DNA of 64,000 bases from Streptomyces eurythermus. GTDB taxonomy: Bacteria; Actinomycetota; Actinomycetes; Streptomycetales; Streptomycetaceae. The position numbers and the translations under genes were made by a program. The notes under the pieces are model-generated. The model was not told the DNA's origin. It ran no database searches and saw nothing but the letters and a program-made list of their open reading frames with translations. This document shows, one piece after another, positions 35,701 through 44,784 of this stretch (position 1 is its first letter; every line of letters begins with the position of its first letter). The stretch spans positions 62,001 to 126,000 of the forward strand of contig NZ_BMSK01000015.1 in assembly GCF_014649115.1 (NCBI RefSeq), given 5' to 3'.

Positions 35701-36222
35701 CAGGGCGGGGGCGGCGCTCTCCCGGCACACCGTCCACAGCCGCTCGGCGACGCCGGTGACGAAGGCGGTGACCAGCAGGACGGTGAGCGCGTCACCCGGG
35801 ACCCAGTCGATCCACAGGGGCGCGACGATCAGCAGCGCGGCGCGCAGGCCGTCGGCGCCGACCATGGTCCAGCGGCGGTCGAGCGGGCCCTCCTCGGAGG
35901 TGAGCGAGGTCAGCGGGCCGAGGAGGACGGCGCCGAAGACCAGCGTGGCGAGGATGCGCGCGGCGAAGACCGTCGCCACTGCGAACGCCACGCCTCGGTA
36001 GCCACCGCCGAGGGCGCCCTCGGCGACCGACGCCTGGAGGACCAGCACGACGAGGACGAGGAGGGACAGGGTGTCGCCGACACCGCTCACCAGCTGCGCG
36101 CTCCACAGGCGCCTCAGCTGCGGTCGGCGCAGCAGGGAGCGGACGGCGCGCTCGCGGGAGTCCGCGACCAGGGCGTCGTCCGGGGCTGTGGAATGGGCCG
36201 TTGGCTGCTCGGCTCGCGTCAT
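32743..36222 (-). CDS. tmk: MFS-like membrane domain fused to dTMP kinase and a coiled-coil tail
   Basis: The central part, about residues 508-712, is thymidylate kinase: P-loop EGGDGAGKST at 515-524, VVTREPGATPVG, and SDRYIDSSVAYQGAGR. It phosphorylates dTMP to dTDP. Residues 1-490 form about 12 hydrophobic segments resembling a major facilitator protein. Residues 714-895 are an Ala/Glu/Arg coiled coil with repeated RAEEEAR units, and 896-1159 are disordered with three copies of ETAVLPPV. The total of 1159 residues compares with about 210 for an ordinary kinase. Streptomyces relatives share the fusion. The start is at 36222 and holB follows. Confidence 0.93.
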   Translation of the reverse strand: MTRAEQPTAHSTAPDDALVADSRERAVRSLLRRPQLRRLWSAQLVSGVGDTLSLLVLVVLVLQASVAEGALGGGYRGVAFAVATVFAARILATLVFGAVLLGPLTSLTSEEGPLDRRWTMVGADGLRAALLIVAPLWIDWVPGDALTVLLVTAFVTGVAERLWTVCRESAAPALLPAPPPEGATVRPLPDHLDALRRLTLRTTFLAVPPAAAALIVAALLNNLLGTGVAWFDQHQAALGSYVAAGLFAASLSVLTSLEVPGTRTPRARSPLEGLRRPRTGTGVDKGRTGVAPLLVLACAGVAGAIAAAVSVCVLHARDLGGGPVLYGLLVLGLTGGVAVGIKTAPALLPSLSRRRLLALAIAVTGIALLAAGLVPDVTTVLLIVTLAGAAAGVAANTGHTLLDQETEDYRRVRTTEHLHAVVRVFIALGVLIAPLFAALIGPHRLENGKFVFAHGGAAFTLMLVGALLLPVAALVLAKVDDRSGVPLRQDLRDALLGGDDPVTAPAASGFFIALEGGDGAGKSTQAEALAEWIRAKGHEVVVTREPGATPVGKRLRSILLDVSSAGLSHRAEALLYAADRAEHVDTVVRPALERGAVVISDRYIDSSVAYQGAGRDLSPTEIARINRWATNGLVPHLTVLLDVSPETARERFTEAPDRLESEPAEFHARVRAGFLTLAASDPGRYLVVDAGQEPEAVTTVIRHRLDTVLPLSEAEIKAQEEARRKAEEEARRKAEEEAARKAEEERLERERQEQLARLRAEEEERKRRELEEAQRREAERQAEEARQRAEEARRRAEEERQRLLAEEKARAEAEARRKAEEEQRRKQAEEEARLRAEEEARQARLRAEEEARQAKLRAEEEARRLEAQRKAEEALLRAEEARRQAAEAAAAADAAARRPSAPLPAAPGVAPDDATVATPVVAPGTARGAEGVEQAEETVPTPAVSPDARTGQTPGASGMTGSTGTTGTTGRRTEGPATDDTTVLRPVREERGRPADGPRDAYPDSEVTAELPQPPAPTGPGEETAVLPPVAPGAADETAVLPPVTPGAADETAVLPPVRSDDPADRVPPGYFRDERPAASPDGSEARTREMPQLDADGTPRRPRPDWAEETPLDDLPSLADELLGSYDEGEYGERQYGDGGESEEQGGRGRGRGRGRRG

Positions 36223-36273
36223 GCGTTCAGCCTATCCGCAGCCGCTGACACCACACCTCGCGTGTCCGGACGT

Positions 36274-36312
36274 ACGCCCGCCCCGGCACCGCGCGGGCAC
36301 CGGGGCGGGCGT
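36274..36312 (-). terminator. Terminator after topA
   Basis: ACGCCCGCCCCGG and CCGGGGCGGGCGT form a perfect 13-bp stem with a 13-base loop. It lies between the topA stop and the tmk fusion start, separating the two transcription units. Confidence 0.88.
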
Positions 36313-36428
36313 TCGTTTCGCGAAGCCGAGTGCGAAGCGGGGAAGCGGCAGCCGAGGCCAAAGGCGCGGACACCCCCTGCCCGGGAGGCCCCGGAGGCCT
36401 CAGCCCGCCGCCGCCCCCGAATCCGCTG

Positions 36429-39263
36429 TCAGTCCTCCGCGCCGGAACCCGACGCCTTGGACGCCGTGGTCTTCTTCGCGGCCGTCTTCTTGGCGGTCGT
36501 CTTCTTCGCGGCGGCCGTCGTCTTCTTGGCGGCCGTCTTCTTGGCGGCGGTCTTCTTCGCCGGAGCGGTCTTCTTGGCCGCCGCCTTCTTCGCGGTCTTC
36601 TTGGCCGGTGCCTTCGCCCTCTTCTCGGCGAGCAGCTCGAAACCACGCTCAGGAGTGATCGTCTCGACGCTGTCGCCGGAGCGCAGGGTCGCGTTGGTCT
36701 CGCCGTCGGTGACGTACGGACCGAAGCGGCCGTCCTTGACCACGACCGGCTTTCCGGAGACCGGGTCCTCGCCCAGCTCCTTCAGCGGCGGCTTGGCGGC
36801 GGCCCGCCCCCGCTGCTTCGGCTGGGCGTAGATCGCCTGGGCCTCTTCCAGCGTGATCGTGAAGATCTGGTCCTCGGACTGCAGCGAACGCGAGTCCGTG
36901 CCCTTCTTCAGGTAGGGGCCGTAGCGGCCGTTCTGCGCGGTGATCTCCACGCCGTCGGCGTCCGTGCCGACCACACGCGGCAGCGACATCAGCTTCAGCG
37001 CGTCCTCGAGCGTCACCGTGTCGAGCGACATGGACTTGAACAGCGAGGCCGTCCGCGGCTTGACCGCGTTCTTGCCGGTCTTGGGGGTGCCCTCGGGCAG
37101 CACCTCCGTGACGTACGGGCCGTAGCGGCCGGCCTTGGCGACGATCTGGTGGCCCGTCTCCGGGTCGGTGCCCAGCTCGAAGTCGCCGCTCGGCTTGGCC
37201 AGCAGTTCCTCGGCCAGCTCGACGGTCAGCTCGTCCGGCGCCAGGTCGTCCGGGATGTCGGCGCGCTGGTGCTCCTCGGTGTCCTTCTCGCCGCGCTCGA
37301 TGTACGGCCCGTAGCGGCCGACGCGGAGCACGATGCCGTTGCCCACCGGGAACGAGGAGACCTCGCGGGCGTCGATCGCGCCCAGGTCGGTCACCAGCTC
37401 CTTGAGGCCGCCGAGGTGGTCGCCGTCGCCGTTGCCCGCCTCGGCCGCGCTGCCGACGCCGCCACGGCCCTCGCCGAAGTAGAAGCGCTTCAGCCACGGC
37501 ACGGCCTGCGCCTCACCGGCGGCGATCCGGTCGAGGTCGTCCTCCATCTTGGCCGTGAAGTCGTAGTCGACGAGCCGGCCGAAGTGCTTCTCCAGCAGGT
37601 TGACCACGGCGAAGGACAGGAAGGACGGCACCAGGGCCGTGCCCTTCTTGAAGACGTAGCCGCGGTCCAGGATCGTGCCGATGATCGACGCGTACGTGGA
37701 CGGGCGGCCGATCTCGCGCTCTTCCAGCTCCTTGACCAGGCTGGCCTCGGTATAGCGGGCCGGGGGCTTGGTGGCGTGGCCGTCGGCCGTGATCCGCTCG
37801 GCGGACAGCGCGTCGCCCTCGGCGACCTGCGGCAGCCGGCGCTCGCGGTCGTCGAGCTCGGCGTTCGGGTCGTCGGCGCCCTCGACGTAGGCCTTCAGGA
37901 AGCCGTGGAAGGTGATCGTCTTGCCGGACGCGCTGAACTCGACGTCCCGGCCGTCGGCGGACGTGCCGCCGATCTTCACCGTGACGCTGTTCCCGGTCGC
38001 GTCCTTCATCTGGGAGGCGACGGTCCGCTTCCAGATCAGTTCGTAGAGCCTGAACTGGTCGCCGGTCAGGCCGGTCTCCGCGGGCGTGCGGAAACGATCA
38101 CCCGACGGACGGATGGCCTCGTGGGCCTCCTGCGCGTTCTTGACCTTGGCGGCGTACGTGCGCGGCTGCGGCGGCAGGTAGTCGGCGCCGTACAGCTGCG
38201 TGACCTGGGCGCGGGCCGCGGAGATCGCGGTGTCGCTCAGGGTCGTGGAGTCCGTACGCATGTACGTGATGAAGCCGTTCTCGTACAGCTTCTGCGCGAT
38301 CTGCATCGTCGCCTTGGCGCCGAAGCCGAGCTTGCGGCTGGCCTCCTGCTGGAGCGTCGTCGTACGGAACGGGGCGTACGGCGAGCGGCGGTACGGCTTG
38401 GACTCGACGGAGCGCACGGAGAAGCTGGCGTTCTCCAGGGCGGCGGCGAGGCCGCGGGCGGTCGCCTCGTCGAGGTGGAGGATGCCCGCGCTCTTGAGCT
38501 GTCCCACGGAGTCGAAGTCGCGGCCCTGCGCGACCCGCCTGCCGTCGACGGTCTGAAGGCGCGCGACCAGCGACGACGGGTCCGACGGGTCTCCGGCGCG
38601 GCCGGTGCCGAAGGTGCCCGTCAGGTCCCAGTACTCGGCGGAACGGAAGGCGATGCGCTCGCGTTCCCGCTCCACGACGAGTCGCGTCGCGACGGACTGC
38701 ACGCGGCCGGCCGACAGCCGGGGCATGACCTTCTTCCACAGCACCGGGGAGACCTCGTAGCCGTAGAGGCGGTCGAGGATGCGGCGGGTCTCCTGGGCGT
38801 CGACCAGCTTCTGGTTGAGCTGGCGCGGGTTGGCGACGGCCGCGCGGATCGCGTCCTTGGTGATCTCGTGGAACACCATCCGCTTGACCGGGATCTTCGG
38901 CTTCAGGACCTCCTGGAGGTGCCAGGCGATCGCCTCGCCCTCCCGGTCCTCATCGGTGGCGAGGAACAGCTCGTCGGATTCCTTCAGCAGGTCCTTGAGC
39001 TTCTTTACCTGGGCCTTCTTGTCCGCGTTGACGACATAGATCGGCTGGAAGTCGTGTTCTACGTCCACACCGAGGCGGCGGACCTCACCGGTGTACTTCT
39101 CGGGCACCTCGGCGGCACCGTTGGGAAGGTCGCGGATGTGCCCGACGCTCGCCTCGACGATGTAACCGGGGCCGAGGTAGCCCTTGATCGTCTTCGCCTT
39201 GGCAGGCGACTCGACGATGACGAGTCGGCGACCGCCGTGTGCGGTCTCGCTGGTCGGGGACAA
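36429..39263 (-). CDS. topA: DNA topoisomerase I
   Basis: This type IA topoisomerase relaxes negative supercoils. The 944-residue protein starts with the TOPRIM domain (RLVIVESPAKAKTIKGYLG), contains the active-site tyrosine in GFITYMRTDST, and has C-terminal repeats with GRYGPY motifs. Like other actinobacterial enzymes it ends in a Lys/Ala-rich tail (repeated AAKKT) in place of zinc fingers, which aids DNA binding and processivity. The start is a TTG at 39263 with GGAGAGAAGAG upstream; it gives MSPTSETAHGGRRLVIVE. Confidence 0.97.
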   Translation of the reverse strand: MSPTSETAHGGRRLVIVESPAKAKTIKGYLGPGYIVEASVGHIRDLPNGAAEVPEKYTGEVRRLGVDVEHDFQPIYVVNADKKAQVKKLKDLLKESDELFLATDEDREGEAIAWHLQEVLKPKIPVKRMVFHEITKDAIRAAVANPRQLNQKLVDAQETRRILDRLYGYEVSPVLWKKVMPRLSAGRVQSVATRLVVERERERIAFRSAEYWDLTGTFGTGRAGDPSDPSSLVARLQTVDGRRVAQGRDFDSVGQLKSAGILHLDEATARGLAAALENASFSVRSVESKPYRRSPYAPFRTTTLQQEASRKLGFGAKATMQIAQKLYENGFITYMRTDSTTLSDTAISAARAQVTQLYGADYLPPQPRTYAAKVKNAQEAHEAIRPSGDRFRTPAETGLTGDQFRLYELIWKRTVASQMKDATGNSVTVKIGGTSADGRDVEFSASGKTITFHGFLKAYVEGADDPNAELDDRERRLPQVAEGDALSAERITADGHATKPPARYTEASLVKELEEREIGRPSTYASIIGTILDRGYVFKKGTALVPSFLSFAVVNLLEKHFGRLVDYDFTAKMEDDLDRIAAGEAQAVPWLKRFYFGEGRGGVGSAAEAGNGDGDHLGGLKELVTDLGAIDAREVSSFPVGNGIVLRVGRYGPYIERGEKDTEEHQRADIPDDLAPDELTVELAEELLAKPSGDFELGTDPETGHQIVAKAGRYGPYVTEVLPEGTPKTGKNAVKPRTASLFKSMSLDTVTLEDALKLMSLPRVVGTDADGVEITAQNGRYGPYLKKGTDSRSLQSEDQIFTITLEEAQAIYAQPKQRGRAAAKPPLKELGEDPVSGKPVVVKDGRFGPYVTDGETNATLRSGDSVETITPERGFELLAEKRAKAPAKKTAKKAAAKKTAPAKKTAAKKTAAKKTTAAAKKTTAKKTAAKKTTASKASGSGAED

Positions 39264-39519
39264 CTTCGCTCTTCTCTCCGGTCGACGCTGGGGCCTCCCC
39301 AGGCCTTGGTCCCGGGGTCGCGGCGTACTGCTGGCTCGTGTGACGCTGCGGAGTGTGACGCTACATCCCGCCCCCGTGTCAAACGGGAAAAGCCCACAAC
39401 GGCCACTCGAACGGTAACCCGACTACCGGCATTCCTGCCGCCCGGACCGCCCGGCCGCTCCAGTACCCCTGTCCGGAGCGTAACGCTCCCCTTACCCGCC
39501 GGAGCGGCGTTCCATGGCC

Positions 39520-39717
39520 TCAGAGCCGGGTCAGGCAGTACCCGCCCAGGGCCAGGGCGACGGCTCCGGCCATGCCCGCGAGGGCGCCGGATGCGATCCG
39601 GCTCACACCGAGACCCACCGGTTCCCGGCGCCACAGCCGCGTCCCGGTCCACGCCAGCAGACCGGCTCCGAACAGGGCGAACACCGCTCCAGCGAAGATC
39701 GCCGGCCCACTCTCCAT
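39520..39717 (-). CDS. Small two-helix membrane protein
   Basis: A 65-residue protein, MESGPAIFAGAVFALFGAGL at the start, has two hydrophobic segments (about 5-22 and 40-62) joined by a loop with TRLWRREPVG. The ATG at 39717 has AGGGGTGGG upstream; longer readings run into Pro/Arg-rich shadow. The function is unknown. It lies between topA and the methyltransferase gene on the same strand, 257 bp from the topA start. Confidence 0.7.
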   Translation of the reverse strand: MESGPAIFAGAVFALFGAGLLAWTGTRLWRREPVGLGVSRIASGALAGMAGAVALALGGYCLTRL

Positions 39718-39970
39718 CGCCCGCCCACCCCTTTTCGGCCGCCGGCTCCACCCGGCGTGGGGAGAGTGGCACGCACGGGGAACGGACGGGCGACACGGGG
39801 GTGAACGGAAGGCCGACGCGCAATCGAACATGCGAGCGGATAGACACCCTCCGGAATCCCCGGCCATATTTTTCCGGCCGTTTTCCGAAGACCGGTGCGC
39901 CTCGCGGCTCCGGGACCCTTTCCGGGCCCCGGAGCGGGTGGGAGGGTGTACGACCGGTGCGCGTGGTCGC

Positions 39971-41494
39971 TCAGTCCGCCGCCGGCTCCAGGAAGCCCTG
40001 CTCCACCAGCAGCCGGATCTGGGCGGGGGTGCGGTCGCGGAGCAGTACCGGGTCCTCGCCGACGAGCTGGGCGATCGCGTCCAGGATGCGGCCCGCGCTC
40101 AGCGTGCCGTCGCACACGCCCGCGAACCCGGCGCCGACCGTGTCCACCTTCGTCGCCCGCCGCATCCCGCGGTGCTGGCGCAGCACGACATGCTCGGGGT
40201 CCTCGGCGCCGGGCAGCCCGACCTGCTCCTGGACCACTTCGGGGGCGAGCCTGAAGCGGCTGTCCAGCAACGCCGCGTCATCGTGGCCCCGGAGATAGTC
40301 GAGCCGGTCGAAGTGCGCCCGGACCGCCTCCCCGAGCGGCTGCTCGACCGGGTGCGGCCACTCCTCCACGGTGACGACGGGCTCGGCGGAGCCGGTCTTG
40401 CGCAGGGTGATCCAGCCGAAGCCGACCGCCTTGACCTTCCGCGCCTCGAACTCGTCGAGCCAGGCGTCGTAGCGCGCCTGGTACTCCGCCGGGTCCCCGC
40501 GGTGGTCTCCGGCGTCCCTCAGCCACAGCTCGGCGTACTGTGTGACGTCCTGCACCTCGCGCTGCACGATCCAGGCATCACAGCCGCGCGGCACCCACGA
40601 CCTGAGTCTGTCCTGCCAGTCCTCCCCCGCCACGTGCTGCCAGTTCGCGAGGAACTGCGCGAACCCGCCCTCGGTCAGCCGTTCCCCCGCCTGCTGGACG
40701 AGCGAGCGGCACAGATCGTCCCCGCCCATGCCACCGTCCCGGTACGTCAGCCGGGCGCCCGGGGAGATCACGAACGGCGGGTTGGAGACGATCAGGTCGA
40801 ACGTCTCGTCGTCGCGGACCGGCTCGAAGAGCGAGCCCTCGCGCAGATCGGCGGCGGGCGCCCCGGACAGCGCCAGCGTGAGCGCCGTGATGTGCAGCGC
40901 GCGGGGATTGAGATCGGTCGCCGTCACGCGCGTGGCGTGCTGGGCGGCGTGCAGCGCCTGGATGCCGGAGCCGGTGCCGAGGTCCAGGGCGGAGGCGACG
41001 GGAGTGCGCACGGTGATGCCCGCGAGGGTGGTGGAGGCGCCGCCCACGCCCAGGACGACGCCCTCCTCGTGCTGCCCGATGCCGCCGGCCCCGCCGACCG
41101 CGCAGCCGAGGTCGGAGACGATGAACCAGTCCTCGCCGCCGGGACCGCCATAGGGCCGCACGTCCACGGTCGCGGCCACCTCGTCGCCGCCCACGCGCCG
41201 CAGCCAGCCGGCCTCCAGCGCCTCCTGGACCGGCAGCACGGCCGCCACGCGCGCGTGCGGCACCGGCTGCTGGAGCAGGAACAGTCGTACGAGCGTCTCC
41301 AGCGGCGTGTCGCCACGGGTCGCCCGCAGGGCGGGCACGGTCTCGCTGCGGGCCAGGGCCGCGTACGCGGGCGCGCCGAGCAGGTCGAGCAGTCCGTCGG
41401 CGGTGAAGGAGGCGGCCAGCAGCGCGTCCCTCAGGCGCGCGGCGATGTCGGGCCGGTCGGCGGCGGGCAGGGAAGCGGGTCCGGTGTCAGTCAC
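39971..41494 (-). CDS. Class I SAM-dependent methyltransferase (NPPF type)
   Basis: The 507-residue protein has an N-terminal helical domain, a Rossmann methyltransferase core with motif I LDLGTGSGIQAL and motif IV SNPPFVISP, and a C-terminal domain of about 200 residues. NPPF/NPPY enzymes methylate amide or amino nitrogens in proteins (release factors) or nucleic acid bases. The extra domains are typical of an actinobacterial family of unknown target. The gene is separate from topA and followed by terminator-poor DNA toward the small membrane protein. Confidence 0.87.
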   Translation of the reverse strand: MTDTGPASLPAADRPDIAARLRDALLAASFTADGLLDLLGAPAYAALARSETVPALRATRGDTPLETLVRLFLLQQPVPHARVAAVLPVQEALEAGWLRRVGGDEVAATVDVRPYGGPGGEDWFIVSDLGCAVGGAGGIGQHEEGVVLGVGGASTTLAGITVRTPVASALDLGTGSGIQALHAAQHATRVTATDLNPRALHITALTLALSGAPAADLREGSLFEPVRDDETFDLIVSNPPFVISPGARLTYRDGGMGGDDLCRSLVQQAGERLTEGGFAQFLANWQHVAGEDWQDRLRSWVPRGCDAWIVQREVQDVTQYAELWLRDAGDHRGDPAEYQARYDAWLDEFEARKVKAVGFGWITLRKTGSAEPVVTVEEWPHPVEQPLGEAVRAHFDRLDYLRGHDDAALLDSRFRLAPEVVQEQVGLPGAEDPEHVVLRQHRGMRRATKVDTVGAGFAGVCDGTLSAGRILDAIAQLVGEDPVLLRDRTPAQIRLLVEQGFLEPAAD

Positions 41495-41555
41495 GCCCCC
41501 ATTGTGGCCCGCGACGGCCCGCCGGGGCGGACTCCGCGCGGGCCGTTCGCCGACG

Positions 41556-42167
41556 TCAGCCGGTCGTCGCCGGGGCCGTGGACTGTGCCGCGGCGGACGC
41601 GGCGACCTTGCAGCTGGGCTGCTCGGCCATGGCCTCCTTGACCTCGCCCTGCTCCAGCCGCTTCAGCGCCTCCGTGCCGTCGTCGCCCTGCTTGCCGACC
41701 TCCTTGGTCTGCCCGGCGACCGTCTTGAGGCCCTTGGCGAACTTGCCCTGGTCCTTGGTGTCGAGCCCCTCGACCGTCTTCTTCAGCTCGGTGTACGACG
41801 TGGACAGGCCGGCCAGGTTCTCGGCGGCGTCCTTCTGGAGCTTGGCTCCGCCGTCGATGCCGGGGGGCGCGCCGGCGCTGTCGAGGGCGCCCGCGAGGGC
41901 CTTGTAGCCGTCGGCGAGGTTCTGGAAGGCCTCGACGTACGTCTTCTGGGCGTCCTTGGGCGGAAGGTTGCCGTCCGTGGCGATGGACGCGATCGACGCG
42001 TTGGCCGACTTGATCTTGGCGCTCTGTGCGGGCACGGCGTCGCACACCGTCTTGGCCCAGGACACCAGCTTGGGGTCGGGCCCCTTGTCGCCGCCGCCGC
42101 CACACCCCGTCACCGCGACTGCCAGTACCGCACCGCTGGACAGTGCGGCCGCGAGCTTCTTGTTCAC
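41556..42167 (-). CDS. Small secreted lipoprotein of unknown function
   Basis: The 203-residue protein has a signal peptide with a lipobox (AVAVTGCGG), then an all-helical region (KLVSWAKTVCDAVPAQSAKIK onward) with several heptad-like stretches, and ends with a cysteine in EQPSCKVAASA. Two cysteines outside the lipobox could form a disulfide. The GTG at 42167 is preferred because GAAGGGA lies eight bases upstream. It follows hppA after a terminator and precedes the methyltransferase gene. Confidence 0.82.
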   Translation of the reverse strand: MNKKLAAALSSGAVLAVAVTGCGGGGDKGPDPKLVSWAKTVCDAVPAQSAKIKSANASIASIATDGNLPPKDAQKTYVEAFQNLADGYKALAGALDSAGAPPGIDGGAKLQKDAAENLAGLSTSYTELKKTVEGLDTKDQGKFAKGLKTVAGQTKEVGKQGDDGTEALKRLEQGEVKEAMAEQPSCKVAASAAAQSTAPATTG

Positions 42168-42315
42168 CGGATTGGTCCCTTCCATGGCTCTCGGCCCCCG
42201 GAATCTACACGGCGGACGGCCTCGCCCCCGCTACCGGGCAAGAGATCGGTCAGCTTTTATGACCTTTTGTGCCATGAGAGAGAAGGCTCACGACGTGGCC
42301 GGGCCCACACGGCAG

Positions 42316-42355
42316 GACGGGCGGGCGGCGCGTCAGCACGCGCCGTCCGCCCGTC
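42316..42355 (-). terminator. Terminator after hppA
   Basis: GACGGGCGGGCGGCGCGT pairs with ACGCGCCGTCCGCCCGTC with a single mismatch and a four-base loop, 27 bp past the hppA stop. Confidence 0.88.
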
Positions 42356-42381
42356 CGTCACCCGGGTCCTGCCGATCCGGG

Positions 42382-44784
42382 CTAGGAGACCACCGCCGCG
42401 TCGGGCGAGTTGGTGACCCGCTCGGCGTTGTCCTCGTCACCGACGGCGATGCCGCGCCGCTTGGAGACGTACACGGCCACGACGATCACCAGCAGGGCGA
42501 GGACCGCGATCCCGATCCGCACGCCGAGGTTCTTGTCGTCGCCGTAGGAGAACTTGATCACGGCCGGTGCGATGAGCAGCGAGACCAGGTTCATGACCTT
42601 CAGCAGCGGGTTGATCGCGGGTCCGGCGGTGTCCTTGAAGGGGTCGCCGACCGTGTCCCCGATCACCGTGGCCGCGTGTGCCTCGCTGCCCTTCCCGCCG
42701 TGGTGGCCGTCCTCCACCAGCTTCTTGGCGTTGTCCCAGGCGCCGCCGGAGTTGGCGAGGAACACCGCCATCAGCGTGCCCGCGCCGATGGCACCGGCGA
42801 GGTAGGAGCCGAGCGCGCCGACACCGAGCGTGAACCCGATGAAGATCGGCGCCATGACGGCGAGCAGACCGGGCGTGGTCAGCTCGCGCAGGGCGTCCTT
42901 GGTACAGATGTCGACGACCTTGCCGTACTCGGGCTTCTCGGTGAAGTCCATGATCCCGGGCTTCTCGCGGAACTGCCGCCGCACTTCGAACACCACCGCA
43001 CCGGCCGAGCGCGACACGGCGTTGATGGCCAGCCCGGAGAACAGGAAGACGACCGCGGCGCCCGCGACCAGTCCGACCAGGTTGTTGGGCTGCGAGATGT
43101 CCAGCGACAGGCTCAGCGGTGAGCCGGGCCCGGTCAGCTTGGCGCCGACGTCCTGCACGTTGGTGGTGATCGCGTCGCGGTACGACCCGAACAGCGCCGA
43201 CGCGGCCAGGACGGCGGTGGCGATGGCGATGCCCTTGGTGATGGCCTTGGTGGTGTTGCCGACCGCGTCCAGGTTGGTGAGCACCTGCGCGCCCGCGCCC
43301 TCGACGTCGCCGGACATCTCGGCGATGCCCTGCGCGTTGTCGGAGACCGGCCCGAAGGTGTCCATGGCGACGATCACACCGACCGTGGTGAGCAGGCCGG
43401 TGCCGGCCAGGGCCACCGCGAACAGCGCCAGCATGATCGACGTACCGCCGAGCAGGAACGCGCCGTACACGCCGAGCCCGATGAGCAGCGCGGTGTACAC
43501 GGCCGATTCCAGACCCACCGAGATGCCGGACAGGACGACGGTGGCCGGCCCGGTCAGGGAGGTCTTGCCGATGTCCCGCACCGGGCGGCGGTTGGTCTCG
43601 GTGAAGTAGCCGGTCAGCTGCTGGATGACGGCGGCGAGCAGGATGCCGATGGCGACCGCGACCAGCGCCAAGACGCGCGGGTCGCCGTCCTTGCCCTTGA
43701 TCGCCGCGTCGGTGACGCCGTCCAGGGCGGCGTAGCTTCCCGGCAGGTAGACGTAGACGGCCACCGCGACCAGCGCCAGCGAGATCACCGCGGAGATGAA
43801 GAAGCCGCGGTTGATCGCGCTCATGCCGCTGCGGTCGGCGCGGCGCGGGGCGACCGCGAAGATGCCGATCATCGCCGTGATCACACCGATGGCGGGCACC
43901 AGCAGCGGGAAGGCCAGTCCGAAGTCGCCGAAGGCGGTCTTGCCGAGGATCAGTGCGGCCACCAGGGTCACGGCGTACGACTCGAAGAGGTCGGCCGCCA
44001 TGCCCGCGCAGTCGCCGACGTTGTCGCCCACGTTGTCGGCGATGGTCGCGGCATTGCGCGGGTCGTCCTCCGGAATGCCCTGCTCGACCTTGCCGACCAG
44101 GTCGGCGCCGACGTCGGCGGCCTTGGTGAAGATGCCGCCGCCCACCCGCATGAACATGGCGATCAGGGCGGCGCCGAGGCCGAAGCCCTCCAGCACCTTC
44201 GGCGCGTCGGCGGCGTACACCAGCACCACGCAGGAGGCGCCCAGCAGGCCGAGCCCCACCGTGAACATGCCGACGACGCCGCCCGTGCGAAATGCGATCT
44301 TCATCGCGGTGTGCGAGACGGTGGTGAGATCCTTTCGGGGTTCGCCTTCCGCGGGAGTCGCTTCCCGGGCCGCCGCGGCGACCCGCACGTTGCTGCGCAC
44401 GGCGAGCCACATGCCGATATAGCCGGTGGCCGCCGAGAACGCCGCTCCGATCAGGAAGAACACCGAGCGGCCGGCCCGCTGATTCCAGTCGTCCGCGGGC
44501 AGCAGCATGAGCAGGAAGAACACGACGACGGCGAATACGCCGAGCGTGCGCAGCTGCCGGGCGAGATAGGCCTTGGCGCCTTCCTGGACCGCCTCGGCGA
44601 TCCGTTTCATGCTGTCGGTTCCCTCGCCCGCCGCGAGTACCTGCCGGACCAGGATCCCCGCGACCACCAGCGCGGCCAGGGCGACGGCCGCGATAACGGC
44701 GACGATGATCCGATTGTCGTCGGTCAGAACCGCTGCTGCGAGAGAAGTGGGATGACCCAGATGAGGGGTAGAAAGCCCCGCCAT
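42382..44784 (-). CDS. hppA: Membrane proton-pumping pyrophosphatase, K+-independent type
   Basis: The enzyme couples PPi hydrolysis to proton export. The 800-residue protein has about 16 hydrophobic segments and the hallmark cytoplasmic loops DVGADLVGKVE, DDPRNAATIADNVGDNVGDCAGMAAD and GGAWDNAKK. The GNTTKA motif carries Lys at the position that is Ala in K+-dependent enzymes, marking the K+-independent H+-pumping class. The ATG at 44784 has AAGGAGGA upstream. A soluble pyrophosphatase gene is also present at 7184. Confidence 0.96.
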   Translation of the reverse strand: MAGLSTPHLGHPTSLAAAVLTDDNRIIVAVIAAVALAALVVAGILVRQVLAAGEGTDSMKRIAEAVQEGAKAYLARQLRTLGVFAVVVFFLLMLLPADDWNQRAGRSVFFLIGAAFSAATGYIGMWLAVRSNVRVAAAAREATPAEGEPRKDLTTVSHTAMKIAFRTGGVVGMFTVGLGLLGASCVVLVYAADAPKVLEGFGLGAALIAMFMRVGGGIFTKAADVGADLVGKVEQGIPEDDPRNAATIADNVGDNVGDCAGMAADLFESYAVTLVAALILGKTAFGDFGLAFPLLVPAIGVITAMIGIFAVAPRRADRSGMSAINRGFFISAVISLALVAVAVYVYLPGSYAALDGVTDAAIKGKDGDPRVLALVAVAIGILLAAVIQQLTGYFTETNRRPVRDIGKTSLTGPATVVLSGISVGLESAVYTALLIGLGVYGAFLLGGTSIMLALFAVALAGTGLLTTVGVIVAMDTFGPVSDNAQGIAEMSGDVEGAGAQVLTNLDAVGNTTKAITKGIAIATAVLAASALFGSYRDAITTNVQDVGAKLTGPGSPLSLSLDISQPNNLVGLVAGAAVVFLFSGLAINAVSRSAGAVVFEVRRQFREKPGIMDFTEKPEYGKVVDICTKDALRELTTPGLLAVMAPIFIGFTLGVGALGSYLAGAIGAGTLMAVFLANSGGAWDNAKKLVEDGHHGGKGSEAHAATVIGDTVGDPFKDTAGPAINPLLKVMNLVSLLIAPAVIKFSYGDDKNLGVRIGIAVLALLVIVVAVYVSKRRGIAVGDEDNAERVTNSPDAAVVS

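Noticed and set aside
31900..36831. 1643-codon plus-strand frame opposite holB and the tmk fusion
   Set aside because: The frame exists because the opposite strand encodes Ala/Glu/Arg-rich coiled coil with strong third-base GC. Repetitive Leu/Gly content and lack of domains show it is a shadow.
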